NCBI GenBank assembly: GCA_027488375.1
Contig: JAIYBW010000004.1
Coordinates: 124,001-188,000, forward strand
DNA: 64,000 bases
Source: Pseudomonadota bacterium
GTDB taxonomy: Bacteria > Bdellovibrionota > Bacteriovoracia > Bacteriovoracales > Bacteriovoracaceae
Direction: 5' to 3'
Shown here: positions 8,385-16,446 of the stretch, one piece after another
Numbering within the stretch: position 1 is the first letter of the stretch
Layout of the letters: the number at the start of each line of letters is the position of its first letter
Made by a program: the position numbers and the translations under genes
The notes under the pieces: model-generated
Seen by the model: only the letters and a program-made list of their open reading frames with translations
Told to the model about the DNA's origin: nothing
Databases searched by the model: none

Positions 8385-9623
8385 TTAAACAGTATACTTT
8401 TTAACAATTAAAGCTGAATTTATTCCTAACATCCCAAATGAATTATTTAAAATATAATTAATATTCCCGAGATATTTTGGCTCATTGAAAACTAAATTTG
8501 GGATAACACATTCTGGGTCTAATTCTGTAATATTCATTCCTGGATGAACGGTTCCGTCTATAAAGCTCGGAATATTTCCTGCGAGCTCAAGTGAGCCAGC
8601 AGCTCCCATACAGTGACCAATATGACCTTTTGTGAAATTCACATAAGTCTTTTTTGACTCAACAAAAGCATCCTTAACGGCCTTACTTTCATTAATATCG
8701 CCAGTTCCAGTTCCAGTCGCATGCATATTAACAATATCGATATCTGAAATCTGCAATCCTGCGCGCTTGATCGCCTTGTGCATACACTGAACTTGTCTTT
8801 CACCATTTGGATTTACAAAATCAGTGGCATCAGAATTAATGGCATATCCAACTATTTCAGCATAAATCTTTGCCCCTCTTTTTTTTGCATCAGAGAGACG
8901 CTCGAGGATATAAATGCAACCGCCTTCAGAGATAGCAATGCCGTTTCTGTTTTTATCAAGAGGACGAGAAGCTTTTGTTGGATCCTCATGCTGAGCAAGA
9001 GCACCCTGAGCAGCAAAAGCGGCAAATATTCCAAAAGTCTGAGAAGACTCCGAGATGCCTCCGGCAAAAGCAAGATCAACTTCACCTAGAAGAAGCTGTT
9101 GAACACCTTGAATAATTCCTACGTTACCTCCAGCACAAGCTGAACCTAAGGTATAGTGAGGACCAGTAATGCTTAGATTTAAAGTCACTTCTCCTGCAGG
9201 AGAATTGGCAACCGTTCTTGGATTGTGATGTGGGGACCACAGCTTCCAATCCAAATTATTCTGATGCATTTGATAGATTTCTTCTTCAGTTTCAACATTT
9301 CCATGCTCTGTGATACCGATATAAACACCGACCATGGATTTATCAACTTTTTCCCAATCTATACCAGAATCTACAAGAGCTTCATTAGCGCAATAGATTG
9401 AAATACTACCGGCCCTTGTTCCTCTTCGACGTAGTTTTTTTGATTGATACTTAAACTCATCAAACTCGCACATACCAGCAACTTGTTTGCCCATGTAGCG
9501 AATGTCATGGTGCTTTACGCCTGACTTGCACGCTAAGAGATTAGCTCTGAACTCGGTCAGATTATTTCCATTTGGAGCTGTAAGACCTATGCCGGTCATC
9601 ACGATGCGTTGTGTGTCATCCAT
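8385..9623 (-). CDS. FabF-like 3-oxoacyl-ACP synthase (ketosynthase)
   Basis: A 412-residue KAS II type condensing enzyme that extends acyl-ACP with malonyl-ACP. The active-site triad is intact: Cys163 in GSACAGG, His301 in NMHATGTGTGD and His337 in KGHIGHCMGAAGS, matching FabF numbering closely. It is the first gene of the seven-gene ole operon. No chain-length-factor partner is visible in this window. Divergence from typical FabF (for example around residues 107-135) is compatible with the ketosynthases of aryl-polyene and similar type II pathways, but this is inference. Confidence 0.85.
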   Translation of the reverse strand: MDDTQRIVMTGIGLTAPNGNNLTEFRANLLACKSGVKHHDIRYMGKQVAGMCEFDEFKYQSKKLRRRGTRAGSISIYCANEALVDSGIDWEKVDKSMVGVYIGITEHGNVETEEEIYQMHQNNLDWKLWSPHHNPRTVANSPAGEVTLNLSITGPHYTLGSACAGGNVGIIQGVQQLLLGEVDLAFAGGISESSQTFGIFAAFAAQGALAQHEDPTKASRPLDKNRNGIAISEGGCIYILERLSDAKKRGAKIYAEIVGYAINSDATDFVNPNGERQVQCMHKAIKRAGLQISDIDIVNMHATGTGTGDINESKAVKDAFVESKKTYVNFTKGHIGHCMGAAGSLELAGNIPSFIDGTVHPGMNITELDPECVIPNLVFNEPKYLGNINYILNNSFGMLGINSALIVKKYTV

Positions 9624-9776
9624 CTAAAATACCTAAGGAAGTAGCCAAAATTGAGATAAAAAAATTAACTCATCAAAGCCCATTTGTATAGTGAACAATT
9701 AATAGTTAAGTTCACGTTTTCATCTTGCCCAAAAAGGGCCTTTCAAGCATAGTTATTCTGCTTTAATTATTTTTAT

Positions 9777-9782
9777 AAGGAG
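9777..9782 (+). promoter_or_regulatory. Strong ribosome binding site of the histone gene
   Basis: A complete AAGGAG core lies 5 nt before the ATG at 9788. This is stronger than most ribosome sites in the window and fits an abundant chromatin protein. The upstream 164-nt intergenic region also serves the divergent ketosynthase gene. Confidence 0.7.
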
Positions 9783-9787
9783 CCTTT

Positions 9788-10186
9788 ATGGAGAGCCTAA
9801 TCGTTATTTCAAAAGTTAAAAAATACATCAAAGACAAAGGTGATTTTAATACTTCGGCCGGTTTTTTTGAACCTTTGAATCAAGACATCGTCAAGGCCTG
9901 TCATGATGCCGTGGCGCACACTAAGAAACTTGGCAGAAAAACTGTCATGGGTAAAGACTTCAATCTCTATATTGAGAATCCAAAAATTGAAGAGGCTTTA
10001 GTCGTAGCGTCAAAAGTAAAGAAAATGATTAAAGATGAGTCTGGTCTTTCTACTTCAAGCCAGGCAATCGAACAACTCACAATTAGAGTTCAGGCCATTT
10101 GTAATAAAGCGATTGAAAACGCCAAAGCAGACAAGAGAAAAACTGTCATGGACAGGGATTTCAGCGCTCCAACTTCTTTAACCTAA
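9788..10186 (+). CDS. Doublet bacterial histone (DUF1931-like histone-fold pseudodimer)
   Basis: A 132-residue protein made of two similar halves. Half one (about 5-60) has SKVKKYIKDKG near its start and RKTVMGKDF near its end. Half two (about 72-126) has SKVKKMIKDES and RKTVMDRDF. A short helix, long amphipathic helix and RKTV-type loop are the pattern of archaeal histone folds, and two in one chain form an intramolecular pseudodimer as in DUF1931 proteins. It probably binds DNA. Bdellovibrio bacteriovorus is known to use histones as chromatin proteins. The 3' end overlaps the convergent symporter gene by 9 nt. Confidence 0.85.
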   Translation: MESLIVISKVKKYIKDKGDFNTSAGFFEPLNQDIVKACHDAVAHTKKLGRKTVMGKDFNLYIENPKIEEALVVASKVKKMIKDESGLSTSSQAIEQLTIRVQAICNKAIENAKADKRKTVMDRDFSAPTSLT

Positions 10187-11605
10187 TTTGTTTGTGCCAG
10201 ATACAACTGTATCTGGCAGCATTTCTGCTTCTTCTTGATTCTTAAAAAATGGCAAAGATATAAAGTAACTTGCAGCACAGACAACGACTGTCAGAATAAT
10301 TGGAAACTCTATTTCAAAAACATATTGAGTGAGAAGCCAACTCACAAGACTCGTCACTATCGCAAAGAGAGCATTTTTAGATCCTCCCCGCTTTGACCAT
10401 AAAGCAATCATAGTCATGACAAGAATACTTGGCCCACCCATGGCAGAAGCCGTTTCAACCAGATCAGTTATCGAATCAGATGAAAAGGCAATTCCGTATG
10501 CAATAATCCCAGAAATTAAAGTCCCAGACCGGGCCACTAAAACCTGCTGTTTTGAATTAAGATTCGGGAAAATGGGGTAAACAAGATTGTGACTCGCTAG
10601 TGCTGAAGAAGAAAGCAAAGTGGTATCCACTGTTGAGAGAATGGCAGAAACTAAAGCACCAATAAAAATAATATAAAAACTATAGTGCAAATGAGTTTTT
10701 GCAATAAGAGGCATTAAAGTTTCTGAATCCTTGAGGCCAGGAAAATAATGAGGGCCAAACAGTCCAATAAAAACGGGAATAATTCCAACAAAGAGATAAA
10801 TTCCAGAGGCCCTCAATGTTGAATGGAAAGCCACTTTTTCGGAGCGACTCGCAACCACTCGAGACACAAGTTCTTGTGCCATGAGAGAACCCAAAATAGG
10901 AACCATCCATAATTCTAAATGCCCAAGGAAACTTAAACTTCTATTTTCATCATTGATGAAAGTTAACTTATCCATAGGAATAACAGAAAGAGCAGATTGT
11001 ACTCCTCCCATATCCATCACAATAGCCACTAGCATGCAAATAAGACCAACGATAACGGCTATGCCTTGGATAAAGTCATTATAAGCGTCCGCTAAAAGAC
11101 CACCTAGCATCGTATAGCAAATCACAACACCGGCCGCCACGGTTACAGCAAGTGTAGCTCCAATTTCAGTATTCGAATGAATGATTTGACCGAGGGCCCT
11201 AATCTGAGCAGCTGCCCAAATAATACTCCCAGGAATAAGTAGAATCGCGGCTAATTTTTCAGTCGTCGGAGAAAAACGATTTCTAAAAAGATCAGGAATC
11301 GTTGTAATTTTTTTTCTCCATAAAATTCGAGAAAAGATAAAGGCCATAAGCATGAGACATATAGTGTAACCTAGAGGATCAGCATGAAGAGCTGATAGGC
11401 CGTGGTCATAAACAGCACCGGCCGTTCCCACACAAGTTTCCGCCCCAAACCACGTGGCAAAGATTGAAAACGTAGCGAGTCCTGGCCCGAGAGATCTTCC
11501 AGCAAGAAAATAGTCATCTTGAGTTTTAATTCTTTTCGATACCCAAACACCTATGAAAAGCATCGAAAGGACATACAGGCCAATGCCAAAAATTTCCCAA
11601 TTCAT
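10178..11605 (-). CDS. Sodium:solute symporter (SSS family)
   Basis: A 475-residue membrane protein with about 13 hydrophobic segments. The SSS signature begins with DDYFLAGRSLGPG near residues 30-42, followed by ATWFGAE and the conserved GGLLADAYNDFIQG loop near 167-180. It should couple sodium entry to uptake of a small organic solute. The substrate (choline, proline, sugar or carboxylate) cannot be read from sequence. It starts 9 nt after the DUF819 gene, so the two are cotranscribed, and it ends against the histone gene. Confidence 0.85.
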   Translation of the reverse strand: MNWEIFGIGLYVLSMLFIGVWVSKRIKTQDDYFLAGRSLGPGLATFSIFATWFGAETCVGTAGAVYDHGLSALHADPLGYTICLMLMAFIFSRILWRKKITTIPDLFRNRFSPTTEKLAAILLIPGSIIWAAAQIRALGQIIHSNTEIGATLAVTVAAGVVICYTMLGGLLADAYNDFIQGIAVIVGLICMLVAIVMDMGGVQSALSVIPMDKLTFINDENRSLSFLGHLELWMVPILGSLMAQELVSRVVASRSEKVAFHSTLRASGIYLFVGIIPVFIGLFGPHYFPGLKDSETLMPLIAKTHLHYSFYIIFIGALVSAILSTVDTTLLSSSALASHNLVYPIFPNLNSKQQVLVARSGTLISGIIAYGIAFSSDSITDLVETASAMGGPSILVMTMIALWSKRGGSKNALFAIVTSLVSWLLTQYVFEIEFPIILTVVVCAASYFISLPFFKNQEEAEMLPDTVVSGTNKLG

Positions 11606-11614
11606 TATTGCGAT

Positions 11615-12742
11615 TTACCTCTTTAATAGATAGGCGACAAAGACACCTACAAAATTCCCAACTGCATAACCCACAAGACCTGTCGTTACTCCAGAAAAAA
11701 GAATCGCTCGATTCTTTAAAACTTGGCTCATGGGTGCCACAAAGGCCGGACCAAAAATACCGGCCATGGAAGTTATGATGGCCGTATCTCTATCAATTTT
11801 GAAAAAAAAGCAAAAGAGAAAATGTAAGGAGATACTACCAAATAAAATACAGGCACAAAAAGCAAAGTACCACCAACTTCCCGAAACCAGCTGAGAAGTG
11901 CTCGCTAGGGAGCCAACAGCGACACAAAAAACCAGAAGTAGATACTGGCCAAGCTCCTGAGAACCTTCAAAGTGTCTGATTTTTTGTGAAAATGAGAAGG
12001 CTACGGCCACAGCAGTAAGACCAAGAATGATCACACTGACACTTTCACCGCCGGTTAGTAAATGAGACAAACCAATGGAAAGACCAACGGCCAGGGCACT
12101 CAGAATAAATAAAATTAGTGAATGGACCAGTTTTTTAGATAAACCAAGATGATCCCAATTAAGAATTTGACCATCGCCTTCCTCAGCTTGAGAAAAATCA
12201 AAAGCAGGCAAAAACTTGGTTAGGAGCTTAACTCCTATAGACATAATGAAGAGCAGATAAGTTCCACCCAAAACAACATCCACAGCATTTAAAATAATAA
12301 AGACATCATCTCTCACCTCTAAGGCCTTACCAATGGCCATAAGATTGGGTGTGCCACCCGTATAAACACCCACCATCATTCCCGCCATTTTCCAAACTTC
12401 AGTATCAAAACCTCTGAAAAAATATCCTGTGACATAAGAACAAATCATGACAGAGATAATGACGAACGCAAAAGATATGACAGTTGTCTTTGCAAGCTTG
12501 AGCCAACCCACAAGATCCGTTGAAAAAAGTAATAAAGGAAGGGCGAGTAAAACAGAAACTTCAGAAATGGTTCGGGCAACATTTTGATTCCAAAAACTGC
12601 CCAAAACGTTTCCTAGAACAATTCCAACGGCATAACAGCAGACGACTGGACTCAACCATCCGATAAGCTTTATTTTTGACTCACCCTTAATTATCCCAAA
12701 TGGTAGTAAAAAAGTCGCTAAAATGACGAGAAAAGTGCTCAT
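11615..12742 (-). CDS. DUF819 family integral membrane protein
   Basis: A 375-residue, very hydrophobic protein with roughly ten membrane segments. MMVGVYTGGTPNLMAIGKAL near the middle and GIFGPAFVAPM near the end form an internally similar pair of re-entrant-like motifs typical of the DUF819 (YjcL-like) family, a distant relative of inverted-repeat ion/carboxylate transporters. Function is unknown. It is first in a two-gene operon with the SSS symporter, which hints at a shared substrate. Confidence 0.75.
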   Translation of the reverse strand: MSTFLVILATFLLPFGIIKGESKIKLIGWLSPVVCCYAVGIVLGNVLGSFWNQNVARTISEVSVLLALPLLLFSTDLVGWLKLAKTTVISFAFVIISVMICSYVTGYFFRGFDTEVWKMAGMMVGVYTGGTPNLMAIGKALEVRDDVFIILNAVDVVLGGTYLLFIMSIGVKLLTKFLPAFDFSQAEEGDGQILNWDHLGLSKKLVHSLILFILSALAVGLSIGLSHLLTGGESVSVIILGLTAVAVAFSFSQKIRHFEGSQELGQYLLLVFCVAVGSLASTSQLVSGSWWYFAFCACILFGSISLHFLFCFFFKIDRDTAIITSMAGIFGPAFVAPMSQVLKNRAILFSGVTTGLVGYAVGNFVGVFVAYLLKR

Positions 12743-12838
12743 ATGAATCCTTTGGTAGCTATCATAAAAGCTCGAGTCATAAATAATGTAAAGATTTTTC
12801 CCTTTGATACAAAAGGGGGTGTCTGAGATGATAGGGGC

Positions 12839-13741
12839 ATGAAAAAAACATTTTTAATCTTCTTATTGATCCTCACTTCTTTTGCATCCCAAGCTGAGTC
12901 GGCCATGACTCTTTATTTCATCCCTTCACCTTACGGTATCGATTGGACAACTCCTTCTAGTCTTGCCTGGACGACCCTTAAAAATAAAGTAAGCCTTCAG
13001 TCTCGCTTTATGGGACATGTCTTTATTGAATTAGACTGCCAAGGACAAAAAGAACTCACTGGGATGAGAGGTCGTAATTTTGATTATCTCCACCAACTTT
13101 TAGTGAATTCAAGAGGATTAGGCATTCTTTATCACAGCTTTGATGGAATGCTTGAAGATAAGACAGAATCAGAAGCTGAAATCAAAGAACTCTCCGAAAC
13201 AGGTGATAGACTTAATTTTGTTCGCTTTAAAATAAACCCAGGTCAATGCTCTCGGGCCATGACCTACTTGAAAGAATATAGAGAAAAAAATGTGGGTCGC
13301 TACTATGGGCTGGCCAATAGACCTCTTTACGGAGAAGGTTCTGGTTGTTCAGCATTTGGGGCGAGTTTTGTGGAAGTCACTGGACTCATGACTCAAGATT
13401 TTAGAGATGGATGGTCTCAGACTGTGAATATACCTTTGGAATTTGCTGGGCCACCATTAAGAGATGAAGGTGTTAATCTTTTAAAACTTATGATGAATGC
13501 TTCCAAATGGGCAGCCGATAATGAGCCTCACCAAAAATTAATGTTTTGGTCTCCAGATCTCATGTTTAACTGGGTTCAAAAACAATTGACTCTCGCTGAT
13601 AAAAATAAACAATTTAGCCTTATGCAAATTGGAAAAGCGAAAGGTATTGTCTATGATAAATCCCAGATACCTGTCCCTATGGAACCAATTTGGCAACAAA
13701 GACTCGAATCAAAAATTAAAACCACTCAATCAAAAAATTAA
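12839..13741 (+). CDS. Secreted protein of unknown function, possible permuted papain-like fold
   Basis: A 300-residue protein with a Sec signal peptide (KKTFLIFLLILTSFASQAES; cleavage after about residue 20). I recognise no family with certainty. GHVFIEL near residue 60 and GSGCSAFGASF near 177 place a His before a Cys. This order is seen in circularly permuted NlpC/P60-like (YiiX/LRAT-type) hydrolases, so a periplasmic amidase or lipid hydrolase is possible. The start ATG follows AGGGG closely. The 3' end overlaps the convergent gamma-glutamyltranspeptidase gene by 4 nt. Confidence 0.75.
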   Translation: MKKTFLIFLLILTSFASQAESAMTLYFIPSPYGIDWTTPSSLAWTTLKNKVSLQSRFMGHVFIELDCQGQKELTGMRGRNFDYLHQLLVNSRGLGILYHSFDGMLEDKTESEAEIKELSETGDRLNFVRFKINPGQCSRAMTYLKEYREKNVGRYYGLANRPLYGEGSGCSAFGASFVEVTGLMTQDFRDGWSQTVNIPLEFAGPPLRDEGVNLLKLMMNASKWAADNEPHQKLMFWSPDLMFNWVQKQLTLADKNKQFSLMQIGKAKGIVYDKSQIPVPMEPIWQQRLESKIKTTQSKN

Positions 13742-15444
13742 TTTCCAAGAGCAAGACCCTCACCTCGAGGGTCGCTCACTCCTATCCAACCATTTTTTGT
13801 TTTTTGAATCGCCTGGATAGAGCAACCTAATTTTTCATGAACAACATCGTGCCCTTTGAGTTTTAATTCTGACTCAACTTTTTGATTTAAAAAGGGTGAT
13901 TCTATTTTTAATTTATCCGGCTGCCATTGCTGATGAATCCGTGTCGCTGCGACCGATTCAAAGAGAGGCATTTCAAATTCAACCGCGTTCAAAATTGTTT
14001 GCGCCACACAAGTAATGATTCGAGTCCCTGAAGGTGATCCAAGGGCCATATAAGGTGATTCATTTTTTAAGATGATAGTCGGAGACATGCTTGAAAGTGG
14101 TCTCTTTTTAGGTTCGACAAGATTTTTTTCCCCACCAACAGCAGAGAATAAATTCAGTGCACCAACCTTTTGAGCAAAATCATCCATTTCATTATTTAAG
14201 ATAATACCCGTCCCTTTCGCTATCACGCCCGAACCAAACCACCCATTAATTGTCTGAGTTGAAGCCACTAAATTCCCTTCACTATCAGCTATAGAAAAGT
14301 GGGTCGTCTCAGTTGACTCTTTAGGTAAAGGCACCAGATTTAAATCAACGGCTTTAATGGCTTTTTCAGTATTAATTTGTTCTGATAATTTATGAAGATA
14401 AGCAGGATCTAGAAGTTTTCCAACCGGAACCTCGGAAAAATCTGGATCTCCAAGATAAGTGGCACGATCTAAAAAAGCTCTTTGCATACTTTGAGCAGTT
14501 AGATGAACGGCGCCCACAGACTGGGGGCCCATTTTTTTTAGATTATAATTTTCTAGCATCTTAAGGATTTGAATGACATGAACACCACCAGAGCTAGGCG
14601 GCGGCATGGAGAAAATTTTTAATCCTTTATAAATTGAGCTGACTGGTACTCTTTCTTTAACTTTGTAATCCCTAAGGTCCTTTTCAGTTAAAATTCCTCT
14701 TTTTGATCTCACCGTTTTTATAATTGATTTCGCCACTTGACCTTTATAAAATCCATCCTTTCCGTGTTCTGCAATCAATTCAAGTGTACGGGCCAGATCC
14801 TCTTGGATAATGAGCTCACCTAAAGTTAAAGGAGCATCACCGTCTTTAAAAAAAATTCTTTTGGCATCAGGATCAGAAGCCAAAACATGCTTACGATCAT
14901 TGATTGCAAGATGAAGATGAGGATAATTTGGAAACCCAACTCTCGCTAAATTAATGGCCGGTGCAAGTAATTCAGACCAAGCAAGTTTGCCCCATTTTTG
15001 ATGAATTTCAAATAGACCAGCGACAAGCCCGGGAGTGGCAATCGCCAAAGGTCCAACTTGTGAAAGCAAAGACTGAGGGGTGCCATTTTTGGAAAGAAAC
15101 ATGTTCTTCCTTGAAAGCACAGGTGCCATTTCGCGAAAATCAAAAGCGTAGACTTTATTTTCATTTTTCTTATAAAGGAGGAGAAAACCTCCCCCACCAA
15201 TTCCTGTCGATTGAGGTCTTTCAACAGAGATCATAAAAGATGCTGTAACAAAGGCATCAATAATATTTCCACCTGATTTTAAAATTTCAAGTGTTGCCTT
15301 AGTCGTCGCTTCACCTTGAGACGTGACCATATGATTTTTACTTTCAGCTTCGTATTGTTTTCTAGAAAAAGGCTCTACAGGAGTGACAATATGAACCTTA
15401 TGGGCACAACCTACAAGTAACAATAATATTAATGCTTTAAGCAT
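13738..15444 (-). CDS. ggt: Gamma-glutamyltranspeptidase, lipoprotein form
   Basis: A 568-residue Ntn-hydrolase that cleaves the gamma-glutamyl bond of glutathione and transfers or hydrolyses it. TTHFSIAD carries the catalytic Thr of the small subunit, so autocleavage is expected just before it. LGSPSGTRI supplies the oxyanion and substrate contacts. The start at 15444 gives a lipoprotein signal (LLLLVGCAHK, lipobox LVGC), indicating a periplasmic, membrane-tethered enzyme. The frame stays open upstream to 15582, but that extension has no ribosome site and spoils the signal peptide. Confidence 0.88.
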   Translation of the reverse strand: MLKALILLLLVGCAHKVHIVTPVEPFSRKQYEAESKNHMVTSQGEATTKATLEILKSGGNIIDAFVTASFMISVERPQSTGIGGGGFLLLYKKNENKVYAFDFREMAPVLSRKNMFLSKNGTPQSLLSQVGPLAIATPGLVAGLFEIHQKWGKLAWSELLAPAINLARVGFPNYPHLHLAINDRKHVLASDPDAKRIFFKDGDAPLTLGELIIQEDLARTLELIAEHGKDGFYKGQVAKSIIKTVRSKRGILTEKDLRDYKVKERVPVSSIYKGLKIFSMPPPSSGGVHVIQILKMLENYNLKKMGPQSVGAVHLTAQSMQRAFLDRATYLGDPDFSEVPVGKLLDPAYLHKLSEQINTEKAIKAVDLNLVPLPKESTETTHFSIADSEGNLVASTQTINGWFGSGVIAKGTGIILNNEMDDFAQKVGALNLFSAVGGEKNLVEPKKRPLSSMSPTIILKNESPYMALGSPSGTRIITCVAQTILNAVEFEMPLFESVAATRIHQQWQPDKLKIESPFLNQKVESELKLKGHDVVHEKLGCSIQAIQKTKNGWIGVSDPRGEGLALGN

Positions 15445-15490
15445 TGTGAACTCCAGACTATAATTTTCCAGAGAGTCTAGGAGAAAATAA

Positions 15491-15844
15491 GTGAATCTGA
15501 AAGATAAAAAATGTATTCCCACAAAAGGTCCGGCCATTCCACTTGATCTGGAGCATAAGAAAATGTACCTTAACCTCCTCAATCAAGACTGGACACTAGA
15601 GGACTCATCCACGCGCCTGAGCAGAAGCTATAAATTTAATAACTTCAAAAAAACGTTAGCTTTTGTTAATTCTATATCTGAGATATCAGAAACGGAAAAC
15701 CACCATCCAGAGATAACTTTCGGTTGGGGCTACTGCAAACTAAAAATTTGGACCCACACGAATAACGATCTCCACGAAAACGATTTCATCTTGGCCGCTA
15801 AAATTGATGAAGCATTTAATCTGCTAAATGGGAAAGATTCTTAA
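15491..15844 (+). CDS. phhB: Pterin-4a-carbinolamine dehydratase
   Basis: A 117-residue protein of the PCD/DCoH family. The signature ETENHHPEITFGWGYCKL contains the catalytic His pair, and LKIWTHTNNDLHENDFILAAKID follows as in PhhB. It recycles the 4a-hydroxytetrahydropterin released by aromatic amino acid hydroxylases. No hydroxylase is visible here. The 3' end overlaps the convergent protease gene by 29 nt. Confidence 0.85.
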   Translation: MNLKDKKCIPTKGPAIPLDLEHKKMYLNLLNQDWTLEDSSTRLSRSYKFNNFKKTLAFVNSISEISETENHHPEITFGWGYCKLKIWTHTNNDLHENDFILAAKIDEAFNLLNGKDS

Positions 15845-16313
15845 ACTCTTTGAGGTAAATTTTTTGCTTCTGAGTTTTTCTTAAAAGGTATGACTGACTG
15901 GGATCAATATAAAATTGATTAAGAGCTTCACGGCCTAGCAACATTCTGTATTTCATACTGGCCCTGTTTGTGAGAGTTAATTGAATCATCTTTTTGACGG
16001 CTCCCATTTGAATAAATGTATTTATGACATAACGATTTTCTTTGTGCCCACCGGAATCAGTCACAACTCGACGATCAATCAGAGGGGAAATACACTCAAC
16101 AATAAGATCCGTATTCTTTTGAATGGGATGAACTTTAAATTTTACAAATGAAACCCCACCTTTTTTTATAAGTTTTATGTCAAATGCATGAAGACTTGAT
16201 GTTTTTGCTCCAGAATCAATTTTGGCCTTCAAGGCAGGGAGTTTGAGCTCTGGTAAAGCTATCCATTCACGAAAACCAATAATGGTGGGTGTTTTTGTTG
16301 AATTCTCTTTCAT
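15816..16313 (-). CDS. RimB-like retropepsin-fold protease (Zn_protease / DUF785)
   Basis: A 165-residue cytoplasmic protein of the family annotated as putative ATP-dependent zinc protease. The aspartic-protease-like loop AKIDSGAKTSSLHA (residues 30-43) contains the Asp-Ser-Gly triplet, and RASMKYRMLLGREAL forms the conserved C-terminal strand-helix. Relatives are linked to RimK-type glutamate ligases and are proposed to trim or process added glutamates. The RimK-like ligase of this window is 27 kb away and has its own hydrolases. It lies convergent to, and overlapping, the pterin dehydratase gene. Confidence 0.75.
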   Translation of the reverse strand: MKENSTKTPTIIGFREWIALPELKLPALKAKIDSGAKTSSLHAFDIKLIKKGGVSFVKFKVHPIQKNTDLIVECISPLIDRRVVTDSGGHKENRYVINTFIQMGAVKKMIQLTLTNRASMKYRMLLGREALNQFYIDPSQSYLLRKTQKQKIYLKEFKNLSHLAD

Positions 16314-16414
16314 GGGTTTATTCTAAAAAAATTTAAAATAATTACAAAATGGATGATTTTTCCTGTAGAGAATTCTTGCAATGAGAACATGGGGTGTTAA
16401 AATAAAAAGAGCAC

Positions 16415-16427
16415 TGACATGATGTCA
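16415..16427. promoter_or_regulatory. Perfect inverted repeat upstream of the lytic transglycosylase
   Basis: TGACATGATGTCA is a perfect 6+1+6 inverted repeat in the 133-nt gap between two divergent genes, 19 nt before the ATG at 16447. The position between promoter and ribosome site would suit an operator. No second copy was found, and a chance palindrome is possible. Confidence 0.35.
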
Positions 16428-16446
16428 CACCTTTTAAGGATATTTC

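Noticed and set aside
9727..9739. Small GCCC/GGGC hairpin before the histone gene as a terminator
   Set aside because: The stem is only 4 bp, no T-run follows, and it lies between divergent genes where no terminator is needed.
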